From Bacteroidetes bacterium GWF2_41_31 (GTDB taxonomy: Bacteria; Bacteroidota; Bacteroidia; Bacteroidales; F082), in the NCBI GenBank assembly GCA_001769215.1, contig MEOL01000035.1, positions 117,847 to 181,846 of the forward strand: a stretch of 64,000 nt of DNA. Direction: 5' to 3'. The position numbers and the translations under genes are program-made. How positions within the stretch are numbered: the stretch's first letter is position 1; each line of letters opens with the position of its first letter. The notes under the pieces are model-generated. The model worked only from the letters and a program-made list of their open reading frames with translations. It ran no database searches and was not told the DNA's origin. This document shows, piece after piece, positions 51,369 through 61,800 of the stretch.

Positions 51369-52304
51369 TCAATTTAGTTCTCTCACCTTAGCCGCAAGAA
51401 TTTGTGCCATTTTAATGTTTGATTCATTCGTCCACCCGGCGATGTGCGGTGTCAGGATTACATTTTTCATTGCTGTGAGACGTGCAAATTCAGGCGATTG
51501 CTGTATGGCTTCAAAAGAAAGGCCCTCGTATTCAAGCACATCAAGACAAGCACCCCTGACTTTCCCCGCATCCAGGGCATCCATCAGATCTGCCGTATTC
51601 ACTACTTTCCCACGCGATGTGTTGATGAGATAAAAGGGTTTCTGAAAATGCGCAATCATTTTCTTATCAAACAAGTAAGACGTTTCAGAAGTAAGAGGAA
51701 CATGAAAACTTACGATATCGGCCTGCTGATAAATCTGATCCATACTTGCTTCCTGAACATACTCATCCCCAAAACCGATTTTGTATTTATCGTAGGCCAT
51801 CACTTTTACATCAAATCCCATCAATTTCCTGGAAAAAGCACTGCCTGTATTTCCGTAACCAACGATCCCTACAGTTTTGCCACCCAATTCTATGCCTCTG
51901 TTTTCTTCGCGTAACCAGAGGCCTTGCCTGACTTCCGGATCAGCGATCAACAGCCGGTTAAACAAAGCAAGCAACATGCTTACCGCTTGTTCAGCTACCG
52001 CATCGCGATTTCCTTCGGGCGCGTTCAAACAAACGACTTTCCTTTTTTCGGCTTCTTCCACATCAATATTTTCCATCCCGGCACCCACGCGGCCAATAAA
52101 CCGAAGCTGGTGGGCATGCTCCAGGATTTCACGGTCAATCTTTATTTTGCTCCTGATAATGATTCCCGCATATTTATTGAGGATGTTCAGAAAATCAATC
52201 CGCTGATAATCGGGATAATAATCACATTCATAGCCCATTTCCTGTAAAAGCCTGGTGAGTTCGGGATGAGCGGTGTCGATAAAAAGTACTTTTCCTTTAT
52301 ACAT
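51369..52304 (-). CDS. D-2-hydroxyacid dehydrogenase (phosphoglycerate dehydrogenase-like)
   Basis: 311 aa from ATG 52304. NAD-binding VGIVGYGNTGSAF (about 142-154), the Arg of INTSRGKVV, the Glu of the catalytic domain and the His of LTPHIAGWT match the family. It lacks the ACT or ASB regulatory domain of full-length SerA. Substrate could be phosphoglycerate or another 2-hydroxyacid; no serine genes are adjacent. Confidence 0.85.
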   Translation of the reverse strand: MYKGKVLFIDTAHPELTRLLQEMGYECDYYPDYQRIDFLNILNKYAGIIIRSKIKIDREILEHAHQLRFIGRVGAGMENIDVEEAEKRKVVCLNAPEGNRDAVAEQAVSMLLALFNRLLIADPEVRQGLWLREENRGIELGGKTVGIVGYGNTGSAFSRKLMGFDVKVMAYDKYKIGFGDEYVQEASMDQIYQQADIVSFHVPLTSETSYLFDKKMIAHFQKPFYLINTSRGKVVNTADLMDALDAGKVRGACLDVLEYEGLSFEAIQQSPEFARLTAMKNVILTPHIAGWTNESNIKMAQILAAKVRELN

Positions 52305-52448
52305 TGTAAACAATAACTTAAATTTGCTGCAAATTCGTAGTGAAAGTGTAATCTATCGGCAAAAGTACAACGAAAGTGCCCAAATATCATTTTTACTCTT
52401 GTAAGTGCGGTAATTTTACTACTTTAGTTTCAAACTAATCGCTGGTTC

Positions 52449-54860
52449 ATGTGGCAATTTTTAGTCAGGCTGATATTAAGAAACCGATTGACAATTATTA
52501 TTGTCATTGGTTTGTTAACGGCGTTCATGGCATGGAAAGGTTCTGAAATTAAAATGTCGTATGAAATGGCACGGATGCTTCCCGAATCCGACCCCATCAC
52601 CCAAGAATACGAACATTTTAAAACCCAATTCGGACAGGACGGCAGCATCATATTTATAGCGATAAAAGATCCTAGGCTCTATACCCTTGAACATTTCAAT
52701 CAATGGTACGATATCAGTTACAAGGTACTTGACGTACCCGGGGTACAAGAAGTAGTTTCTACTGCGCGGGTTTATAACCTGGTACGTAACGACAGTCTGA
52801 AAAAATTTGAGTTTCGCAACATCGTTTCCTCGCGACCTACAACCCAGGAACAGGTCGATTCCATCAGGCAAACGGTATATAATCTTCCATTATACGAGAA
52901 CCGGCTTTTTAATAAAGAGACCCATGTAAGTATGATGATGATTACCCTCGACAAAGAAATTCTCAATACTAAAGCCAGGGTTGGATTGGTAGAACAAATT
53001 AAAGAATTGGTCGACCATTATGGTGAAGAATACCAACTGGAAGTATATTATTCGGGGTTACCCTATATTCGAACGGTGACTTCGAAAAAAGTACAAACTG
53101 AATTACTACTCTTTGTTTTTCTCTCGCTGTTAATAGCTTCTATCCTGTTGTTTATCTTGTTTCGATCGCTGAGAGCGGTACTGTTCGCCATGTTGGTAGT
53201 GATTATCGCCGTGATTTGGGTATTGGGAACGACCGTGTTGCTTGGCTATAAGATCACCATTCTCACCGGCATTCTTCCTCCGCTGTTAATCGTTATCGGG
53301 GTAGAAAATTCGATTTTCCTTTTAAACAAATACCTGAGTGAGTACCGGGCGCATGGGAATAAAATCAAGGCCCTTTCAAGGATGATAACGAGGATTGGAA
53401 ACGCCAATTTGCTAACCAATGCGACTACCGCTGCAGGGTTTGCCGCGTTTATCATCACCAGTAACGAGTTGCTGGTGGAGTTTGGCATCGTGGCCTCTCT
53501 CAATATTCTGATCACCTATCTTCTTTCACTATTCCTTTTGCCCATCTTATTCAGCTATTTTCCGGCTCCGAGGCAAAAACACATGAAACATCTTGAAAAA
53601 GGGATCACCAGCCGCATTGTTGCCGGAGTTACCAGAATCATTATCACCAAACGAAAACTCATCTATTTCATTACATCGGTATTGTTTATCCTAGCCGTCA
53701 TAGGCATCACGAAGTTGAAAACGACAGGTAATATTGTCGACGACATTTCAAAAAAGGACAAGCTATATCAGGACATGATGTTCTTAGAGGAGAATTTCAA
53801 GGGTGTGATGCCCCTGGAAATTACCATCGACACCAAAAAGCCAAAAGGGATTCTCAGGTTATCCACCCTGCAAAAAATAGATCAACTTCAGGATACCCTG
53901 GGCACTTATCCTGAATTTGCCAAACCACTCTCAGTAGTTGAAGTAGTAAAATCGGCCAAACAAGCCTTTTACCGCGGAAATCCGGCCATGTATTCCCTGC
54001 CTAATAACCAGGAAAAGAATTTTATCCTCTCCTATGTTCCCAACCTGGGTGTAGGTAAAAAAGGCATCCTGAATGCTTTTGTCGACAGCAACCTACAGAT
54101 AACACGCATCTCAGCTCAAATGGCCAACATAGGAACCAACGATATTGAACTCATCCTGGCCGATTTGGAACCAAAAATAGACAGCATATTTCCTCCTGAT
54201 CAATTTGAAGTACATCTCACGGGCACCAGCGTGGTCTTTTTAAAAGGAACCGACTACCTTGTTAACAACCTGTTTATGAGTTTAGGGCTCGCTTTGCTCA
54301 TTATCACCATATTGATGGCCCTCATTTTCTCCTCTGTCCGCATGATCATGATTTCGTTGGTCCCTAACCTGATCCCACAGATACTAACAGCCGGAATGAT
54401 GGGATATTTTGATATCTCCATCAAACCCTCCACCATCCTAATTTTCAGTATAGCTCTTGGGATAAGCGTTGACAATACCATTCATTTTTTGTCGCGGTAC
54501 AGGCTACAACTCAAGTACCACAATTGGCAAATTCGAAAGTCGGTATTGGCCGCATTGGAGGAAACCGGCTATAGCATGATTTATTCAGCTATTGTCCTCT
54601 TTTTTGGGTTTTATATCTTCACCCTTTCTTCCTTCGGTGGAACTGAGGCATTGGGCTACCTGGTATCATTTACCTTGATTGTGGCCTTGTTGTCAAATTT
54701 GTTCTTACTGCCATCTTTACTTCTCAGTTTGGATCAGCGACTCATTACCAAAGCGTTTAAAGAACCCTTGATGGAAGTTTTTGACGAAGAAGAAGACATT
54801 GAACTTGACCAGTTATTAATAGAAGAACTTCCTCCGGAAGACGAAAACAATAAAACTTAA
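52449..54860 (+). CDS. RND/MMPL-superfamily exporter
   Basis: 803 aa with a duplicated layout: one helix, a large periplasmic domain, five helices (about 215-375), then the same again (about 405-430 and 595-765). [17 protein letters not shown] and [16 protein letters not shown] are the paired RND signature stretches. Members of this branch export lipids or hopanoids (HpnN-like) or act with SecDF-like proton drive; substrate unknown. The acidic C-terminal tail is cytoplasmic. rfbA starts 4 bases after the stop. Confidence 0.88.
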   Translation: MWQFLVRLILRNRLTIIIVIGLLTAFMAWKGSEIKMSYEMARMLPESDPITQEYEHFKTQFGQDGSIIFIAIKDPRLYTLEHFNQWYDISYKVLDVPGVQEVVSTARVYNLVRNDSLKKFEFRNIVSSRPTTQEQVDSIRQTVYNLPLYENRLFNKETHVSMMMITLDKEILNTKARVGLVEQIKELVDHYGEEYQLEVYYSGLPYIRTVTSKKVQTELLLFVFLSLLIASILLFILFRSLRAVLFAMLVVIIAVIWVLGTTVLLGYKITILTGILPPLLIVIGVENSIFLLNKYLSEYRAHGNKIKALSRMITRIGNANLLTNATTAAGFAAFIITSNELLVEFGIVASLNILITYLLSLFLLPILFSYFPAPRQKHMKHLEKGITSRIVAGVTRIIITKRKLIYFITSVLFILAVIGITKLKTTGNIVDDISKKDKLYQDMMFLEENFKGVMPLEITIDTKKPKGILRLSTLQKIDQLQDTLGTYPEFAKPLSVVEVVKSAKQAFYRGNPAMYSLPNNQEKNFILSYVPNLGVGKKGILNAFVDSNLQITRISAQMANIGTNDIELILADLEPKIDSIFPPDQFEVHLTGTSVVFLKGTDYLVNNLFMSLGLALLIITILMALIFSSVRMIMISLVPNLIPQILTAGMMGYFDISIKPSTILIFSIALGISVDNTIHFLSRYRLQLKYHNWQIRKSVLAALEETGYSMIYSAIVLFFGFYIFTLSSFGGTEALGYLVSFTLIVALLSNLFLLPSLLLSLDQRLITKAFKEPLMEVFDEEEDIELDQLLIEELPPEDENNKT

Positions 54861-54864
54861 CAAT

Positions 54865-55728
54865 ATGAAAGGAATTATCCTGGCCGGAGGTGCCGGAACA
54901 CGACTGCATCCACTCACCATCGCCGTGAGCAAACAACTGATGCCGGTATACGACAAACCCATGATTTACTATCCCCTGTCCGTACTTATGATGGCGGGGA
55001 TAAAAGAAATTCTCCTGATTTCGACACCTCACGATTTACCCAATTTTAAGTTGCTATTGGGCGATGGAAGTCAGATTGGCTGTTCCATCGAATATGCCGA
55101 ACAGGTGATTCCAAACGGACTTGCCCAGGCTTTTGTGATTGGTGAAAAATTTATTGGCAACGACAAGGTCTCTCTAATCCTGGGTGACAATATCTTTTAT
55201 GGGAGCGGTCTACAGGAAATCCTGGTAAAAAACAGTGATCCTACCGGAGGTGTCGTGTTTGCCTACCACGTTTCTGATCCCGAACGCTATGGGGTTGTTG
55301 AGTTTGATGAGTATTACAACGCGGTTTCCATCGAAGAAAAACCTGAAAAACCAAAATCGTCTTATGCCGTCCCTGGTTTATATTTCTACGATAACTCGGT
55401 AGTGGAAGTAGCCAAAAACTTAAAGCCAAGCGCGAGAGGTGAATATGAAATTACCGATGTGAACAAATATTATTTAAAAGAAGGAAAATTAAAAGTGGGC
55501 ATGCTGAGCCGTGGAACCGCCTGGCTCGATACAGGGACTTTCTCATCCTTGACCCAGGCCTCTCAATTTGTAGAAGTGATTCAGGAACGGCAAGGGCTGA
55601 AGATTGGATGTATTGAAGAAATTGCCTTTAAAAAAGGGTTCATCAATGCAAAACAACTCCAAGCCATCGCACAACCTTTGCTTAAAAGTGGTTATGGAGA
55701 ATACCTGATTGGTTTATTAAAAAATTAA
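54865..55728 (+). CDS. rfbA: Glucose-1-phosphate thymidylyltransferase
   Basis: 287 aa. [40 protein letters not shown] and TAWLDTGT are diagnostic of RmlA/RfbA, the first enzyme of dTDP-rhamnose and related sugar synthesis. The other rml genes are not in the window. It lies 4 bases after the exporter gene and 6 before the prenyl synthase gene, so the three are probably cotranscribed. Confidence 0.96.
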   Translation: MKGIILAGGAGTRLHPLTIAVSKQLMPVYDKPMIYYPLSVLMMAGIKEILLISTPHDLPNFKLLLGDGSQIGCSIEYAEQVIPNGLAQAFVIGEKFIGNDKVSLILGDNIFYGSGLQEILVKNSDPTGGVVFAYHVSDPERYGVVEFDEYYNAVSIEEKPEKPKSSYAVPGLYFYDNSVVEVAKNLKPSARGEYEITDVNKYYLKEGKLKVGMLSRGTAWLDTGTFSSLTQASQFVEVIQERQGLKIGCIEEIAFKKGFINAKQLQAIAQPLLKSGYGEYLIGLLKN

Positions 55729-55734
55729 ACCGGG

Positions 55735-56709
55735 ATGAAGAATTACGAGCAACTGATTCGCTATTTTGAACAGCAGTTAGAAAAACAAAGTTTCAGTGGC
55801 GAACCTGGTGAACTTTACGAACCCATTACATACACTTTAATTTACGGAGGCAAACGTATTCGTCCGGTATTAACCCTGATGGCTTGCGAATTGTTTTGCG
55901 GAAAGGCCGAATTGGCTTTACCACAAGCTATTGCCATCGAACTTTTTCACAACTTCACCCTCATCCACGATGACATCATGGACAATGCGCCCATCAGAAG
56001 GGGAAAGGAAACGGTTTATAGAAAATGGAATGGCAACATTGCCATTTTATCAGGCGACACCTTGTTTGCATTGGCTTACCATTATGCACAACAGGCTGAT
56101 AAAGAAATATTGCAAAACATTCTGAGCGTGTTTAATCGTACAGCCATTGAAGTGTGCGAAGGCCAACAATTCGATCTAAACTACGAAACCAATAACCAGG
56201 TATCTGTTGGTGAATATATCAACATGATCCGATTGAAAACCGGGGTGTTGTTTGGTGCCAGTTTGAAGATAGGGGCGCTGATTGGTGGTGCCTCCATTTC
56301 GGATGCGGACAATCTGTATCAGTTTGGTGTGAATATCGGGTTGGGATTTCAATTAAAGGATGATCTCCTGGATACCTTCGGAGATGAGAATATCTTTGGA
56401 AAAAAAACAGGTGGTGATATTATCACCAATAAAAAAACCTTCCTGTATATCAAGGCTTTGGAATGTAGCGACGCCGGCACCCGACAACAATTGGTTGATT
56501 TATATAACAACGAAGAAGCCGAATCTATCTCAAAAATAAACAAGGTTAAAAACATTTTTGCCCGGTTAGGAATCGACAAAATTGCTACCAATGAAATTGA
56601 GAAATTTTATTCCAAGGGCATGGAATACCTCGATCGTGTTAAACTAGCCGAAAATAACAAGGAAATTCTCAGGGATGTGGCCTCAAAGATGGTTGAGAGA
56701 GATAAGTAA
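55735..56709 (+). CDS. Polyprenyl diphosphate synthase
   Basis: 324 aa all-trans prenyltransferase. The two Asp-rich motifs are HDDIMD (about 83) and KDDLLD (about 206), with GGKRIRP near the N-terminus. Product chain length (farnesyl/geranylgeranyl or longer, for menaquinone) cannot be set from sequence with certainty. Last gene of the operon; a long imperfect palindrome follows. Confidence 0.92.
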   Translation: MKNYEQLIRYFEQQLEKQSFSGEPGELYEPITYTLIYGGKRIRPVLTLMACELFCGKAELALPQAIAIELFHNFTLIHDDIMDNAPIRRGKETVYRKWNGNIAILSGDTLFALAYHYAQQADKEILQNILSVFNRTAIEVCEGQQFDLNYETNNQVSVGEYINMIRLKTGVLFGASLKIGALIGGASISDADNLYQFGVNIGLGFQLKDDLLDTFGDENIFGKKTGGDIITNKKTFLYIKALECSDAGTRQQLVDLYNNEEAESISKINKVKNIFARLGIDKIATNEIEKFYSKGMEYLDRVKLAENNKEILRDVASKMVERDK

Positions 56710-56715
56710 TCAACC

Positions 56716-56859
56716 TTGAGTCCACTCCGAAAAGTATGTGTTCATTGATTTTCAACTCATTTACCCCTAACCCCTAAAGGGGATTCGTTGAAAATCAACA
56801 AACTATTAAAGTTCCCTTTAGAGGATTATGTGATTCTTGACTTTTCGGAGTAGGCTCAA
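56716..56859. repeat. Nested inverted-repeat element between convergent genes
   Basis: Outer arms 56716-56734 and 56841-56859 match at 17 of 19 positions in inverted orientation. Inside, TTGATTTTCAAC (56745-56756) pairs perfectly with GTTGAAAATCAA (56787-56798). About 144 bases with no ORF. The right arm overlaps the stop codon of the ABC-F gene. It is either a MITE-like element or a long two-way terminator. Confidence 0.65.
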
Positions 56860-58799
56860 CCTTCTGTATTTTTCATTTCTTCCAGGCTATTTTGAAGCTT
56901 TTCCCATAATTCCATGAGACTTGCAATCTCATTTTCAAGCCGATCGTGCTTTTTAAACAATTCACCCGACTGGATTTCCTGAGGATACAAGGTGGGGCTC
57001 GATAACATTTCATTTACCTGTAACAGTTCTTTTTCCTTTTGGTGAATTGAATCTTCCACGCTTTTAATTTCCTTCTCCAGTTTACGCAATTCCTTGTCTT
57101 GCCCTTTTTTCAATTCACGCTTGATTTTGTTTTCAGTCTGAACCTTTGGTACAGCTGTGGCCGATGGATCGCGGTATTCGAGCGAGGTGAGGCCTTCAAT
57201 CTTTCGTTTTTCCAGATAGGTGCTGATATCGCCCAGATGTTCCTTTATTTTTCCATTTTTAAATTCATACAAGCGCGAAGTTAAACCCTGTAGGAAATCC
57301 CTGTCGTGCGATACAATGACCACGGTTCCGGTGAACTCCATGATGGCAGCTTTTAGAATTTCCTTCGATTGGATGTCAAGGTGGTTGGTAGGCTCATCAA
57401 GCAACAAAAAATTATTGGGCGAAAGCAACAACCTAACCAATGACAACCTGGATTTTTCACCTCCTGAGAGGACTTTTACCTTTTTGTCCAAATCATCACC
57501 CCTGAATAAAAACGAACCCAGGATATCCCTTATTCGCGGACGGATATCACCAACAGCCACCTGATCGATGGTATCGAAAACGGTAAGTTCCTGGTTCATG
57601 CGTTCGTTTTGGTCCTGGGCAAAATACCCCACTTTCACCTGGTGCCCTTGTTTTAACGTGCCTTCGTACTGAAGATTGTCAGCAATCATCTTAGCTAAAG
57701 TCGATTTACCTTCGCCGTTTCTCCCGACAAAAGCTACTTTTTCGCCCCTTAATATTTGAAAATTGATGCGATCCAACACCACGTGATCACCATATTTTTT
57801 TGTCAACTCGCTGCCTTCAACGGTAATTTTACCACTATGCTGAGGAGGCGGAAATTTAAAGTAAATAGATGATTTATCCAGGTTTTCCAGTTCAACAGTG
57901 TCCATTTTCTGAAGCAACTTCACCCGCGACTGCACCTGTTTTGCTTTGGAGGCCTTGTATCTGAATCGTTCTACAAAACGCTCAATCTCTTTGATTTGCT
58001 TTTGCTGATTGTCGTAGGTGGCCTGGGTTTGTTCTTCCCTCTCGTTTCTTAATTCTATGTATTTGGAATAGGAAACCGCATAATCGAATACCTTACCGTT
58101 GTTAATTTCAATAGTGCGATTGGTGACATGGTCAAGTAAGGTCCGGTCGTGCGACACTACTACCACCGCTCCTGTATAATTGATTAAAAAATCTTCCAAC
58201 CATTGAATCGATTCTATGTCCAGGTGGTTGGTTGGCTCATCAAGCAACAGCAACGAGGGTTGCAGCAACAGCAATTTGGCCAGTTCAACACGCATCTGCC
58301 AACCCTGACTAAAACTCATCATCGGACGGGTAAATTCCGAATGTGCAAAGCCCAGGCCCGTTAAATACCGCTCTGCATCTCCCCTGATTCGTTCAGGAGT
58401 ATAATACTGTAAAATGGCATTTATTTCTTCGAGTCTGCTTAGTTTCCGGGTATAGATTTTCTCATTGTAATCGGGTGCGCCCAGTTCCAACTGAATTGTC
58501 TCCGATTCTGCCTCTAACTCAGCTATAAAGTTAACAGCCAGCATGGTTTCATCAACTATATTCAGCTGACTGAATATTTTCTTCTCCTGCGGTAAATATC
58601 CGGCCGAATGGTCAGGTGGAACGGCTACTGAGCCATTATCCGGTTGAATAAGGCCATTTAGTATTTTGAGCAAGGTTGTTTTACCGGCACCATTCATACC
58701 CGCCAAACCAATCCGGTCCCGCGGGTTGATATGGAAGGTAACCCCTGTAAAAATAGGAGTTCCACCAAATTCTTTTGTTACATTATTAATGGTTATCAT
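56856..58799 (-). CDS. ABC-F family ATPase
   Basis: 647 aa from ATG 58799 (MITINNVTKEFGG); the frame is open 12 bases further. Two ABC domains each show Walker A (GMNGAGKTT, GRNGEGKST), signature (SFSQGWQMR, LSGGEKSRL) and Walker B LLLDEPTNHLD. A linker of about 80 residues joins them and the C-terminal region is a basic coiled coil (about 535-640). No membrane helices. ABC-F proteins act on the ribosome (translation factor or antibiotic protection); which subgroup is unclear, Uup/YfmR-like most likely. Confidence 0.92.
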   Translation of the reverse strand: MITINNVTKEFGGTPIFTGVTFHINPRDRIGLAGMNGAGKTTLLKILNGLIQPDNGSVAVPPDHSAGYLPQEKKIFSQLNIVDETMLAVNFIAELEAESETIQLELGAPDYNEKIYTRKLSRLEEINAILQYYTPERIRGDAERYLTGLGFAHSEFTRPMMSFSQGWQMRVELAKLLLLQPSLLLLDEPTNHLDIESIQWLEDFLINYTGAVVVVSHDRTLLDHVTNRTIEINNGKVFDYAVSYSKYIELRNEREEQTQATYDNQQKQIKEIERFVERFRYKASKAKQVQSRVKLLQKMDTVELENLDKSSIYFKFPPPQHSGKITVEGSELTKKYGDHVVLDRINFQILRGEKVAFVGRNGEGKSTLAKMIADNLQYEGTLKQGHQVKVGYFAQDQNERMNQELTVFDTIDQVAVGDIRPRIRDILGSFLFRGDDLDKKVKVLSGGEKSRLSLVRLLLSPNNFLLLDEPTNHLDIQSKEILKAAIMEFTGTVVIVSHDRDFLQGLTSRLYEFKNGKIKEHLGDISTYLEKRKIEGLTSLEYRDPSATAVPKVQTENKIKRELKKGQDKELRKLEKEIKSVEDSIHQKEKELLQVNEMLSSPTLYPQEIQSGELFKKHDRLENEIASLMELWEKLQNSLEEMKNTEG

Positions 58800-58815
58800 A
58801 AGCGTGCGCAAAGGT

Positions 58816-58849
58816 AAAAAACAAAAGGGGGCACCCGATGGATGCCCCC
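58816..58849 (-). terminator. Terminator of the 1605-aa surface protein gene
   Basis: Hairpin GGGGGCA / TGCCCCC with a 9-base loop; on the minus strand it is followed by a T-rich run (58816-58826). The hairpin and 3' end recur almost unchanged at 63872-63905. Confidence 0.85.
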
Positions 58850-58883
58850 TTTTTTTATCGGTAGTTAACTACCCTGAAGGTGG

Positions 58884-61800
58884 TTATTGAGAAATAACAA
58901 CTCTCTTGGTAACTAATCCGTTGTCAGTGTTGATCTGTACTACATATACACCGGCTTCGTATGAAGAAGTGTTCAGTTCTACAGCATACTCTCCTGACAG
59001 GGTAGAAGTGTAAACAACCTGTCCGAGGTAGTTCATTAACACAATATGGTTCATAGCAATTTCAGAAGTAACTGTTACTTTACCTTTTGCCGGGTTAGGA
59101 AATAAATTAAACCCAATTGTTACGGGTTCGTCCAAACCAACTGAGGTAACACAAACATAATCCTCAGTCCCCGGGACATTGAAACCGGGTGCTGACTCAC
59201 AGTAGTCTGTTGCATTTTCCCATATACAGGTTACCTGATAGCAATACGATCTTACACTCACTGTGGCAGTGTCGATGAAGCTATACCCCTGTACTCCTGT
59301 TTCTGCCGGCATCTGAGCATACAGCTGGTAAGTACCTGATTCATTATCGCTTCTGTAAATATTGAAACCTGAAATAAGTGTATCTGCCGGAGAAATCCAG
59401 GTAAGGATCACCTCTTCATCATCGTTTACATCACCTGTTAGATTACTTATACTCTCACAACTTCTGGTCAAAGAAATATTGTCGACAAACCAGGAAACAA
59501 TGTCATGTGAATTATTACCTACTGCATTAAACCGCATTCTAAATGCATTTGATAAGGCATAATCACTGATGTCGATGTGGTTGGCGGTCCAATCAAAACT
59601 GCCACTGTTTGTAAAAGTACTTACTGTGATCCAGGACGTATCGCTTTGAACTTCAACCTTTAGCTTTTCCAACCCTGTAGAATTCCTATCAACCAACCTG
59701 ATTTCAAAATCGAGGAATAATGCTCCCAGCGACAATTGGTCGGCATCCATTGGATAGCTTGTAAGCTTTGAGCTGTAATCATTTTCCTGCAACGGATTCC
59801 AGAAAAATTCTGCCGCTGGTTCGGGTGACCCTATTGACGTATTAATCACCCAGTTTGATCGGGAGGTTGTCCAAAAGTTCGCGCCAAAGCTACCCTGATC
59901 CCAACCTTCATAAAAAGGTATGAGGGTTCCCCATATAACATGCACCGAATCGGTGCCTGACCACAACGATTCTCCTAGTTCACCCGGATATCCAAATTGT
60001 CCAAGCGTATACACAGCTGTAACATAATAGTTGTAATCCCCCGGATCGATTGGGTTGATCACATAATTAATCCAGTCATCAACACCCTGTCCTTCATAAG
60101 GAACTTCAGCAATTTGAACTCCATCCTGATAGAGCCTGAAAGAAAAAAGACCAGGTGGTATTCCGGCACTTGAATTGGGACCAAGATCATATCCAAAAGC
60201 CACATCTCCGGCTCCCTGCATAGTACCTCCAAGAGTCCAGGTACCGATATTAAGTTCGTCGTCGAGGTACAAGCCTCCGGCAATACCGTCTGATCCAAAA
60301 TCATCACTTACACTGTGCTGTACTCCTGTAGGTCCGCTGGTGGCAATATCCCATTGCGATACCCAACAGCCTCCACCGGAAACAGTTCCTTCGAACAGCC
60401 AAAGGTAAGGACCACCATCTGTTCCACCATCCCAGGCCAATCCATAAATGCCTGGTACATTTGAAATCGTCTGAAGTACCGTTCCATTCCTGTCAAATAA
60501 AGTCAAATCAGAACTCCAGTCATTGGCCCAAAATCCGTCATTTATTGCATCATAGGCGATAGCTCTGACGTTAACTGGGGCGCTGATTGTACTTACTAAT
60601 GATTTATTAATAAAATCCATTTCATACACAATATTCGAAGCATCTGATCCATATATGTAGGTGCCATCGTAAGCGAGGTCGCACAGGTTACTTACACCGG
60701 GGATGGTGAAAGCTTCCAGGAATAATCCCGTTTCATAAAATTTTACAATGGTATCACTGTCCCACCTGGAGGAATAGATGTAGTATCCATTTGTTTCGGC
60801 CCCAACCAATCCGGACAAACCTGAAGGCTCATCCATGTCAAATCCATGGGTAATGTCCCAAAGATCTCTACCTCCCGCAAAATGCGCATTGGAGGGATGG
60901 CTTTCCTGCGAGGTTAGCATCGTTTCTTCAGGTATGTAATCTTCTGAATTAAATGACTTAAATGGAGAGTTAAATCTATCAGGAGGATTCCATTTCATTG
61001 GAACCACAAAGGTACCCGGGATATAATCATCACCCAGGTTTCGGGGAGGATAAAGGTGTCGAGATATAAATGTATATTCAACTGGTTGCGATAACGCACA
61101 AGAATAAATTGCACTAATGCCAGCTTTGTAGGTTACTCCATACATTAAATCACTGAAATGATAGGTAGTATCTTCAATCCCTGTTTGTGCTACAAAAGCA
61201 TTATCTAAGGAAACATAGTATCCCAATATCTGAGCAGGTCCGTTGGTAATGCTTACATTATCAACCGCCCAACCACAAGCCCAGTTATCATTGCTATCGT
61301 AATGAAAGGCAAACCAGATGGCTTCATAACCGTTAGGACCTGAGAAGTTACTTAAATCTATGGATTCTGTTGTCCAACCACTTACCGGCGAAATTGGCTG
61401 CAAACTATCCCAGGTAGTTCCTCCATCAAAACTGTACTCAACGTATGCAGTTTCTCCAAACGACATGGTAAAATAATGATCGAAATAAAGGGCAAAATCA
61501 GCACTTTCTCTCAAATCCACTGAAGGGGTTATCAGGTAATCTACCGTAATATCGCTCCCAGAGGCCAATATACTTTCGTTGGTAACAGCATAAAATCCAT
61601 CGCCGGGAGGGATGGGGAAATAAACACTTCCTCCGTCATCACTGCGATTCCATCCCCCACCTCCTCCGGGATGCTGTGTTGTTGCCTGCCAACCGTCCGG
61701 GGGGAATGTCGTCCCTTCAAATGTTTCCTGAGCCAAAGCAGTAATTACAGGCTCATCCCAGGTAGCTACCAACATAATCGAATCAACATATAAATGGCGT

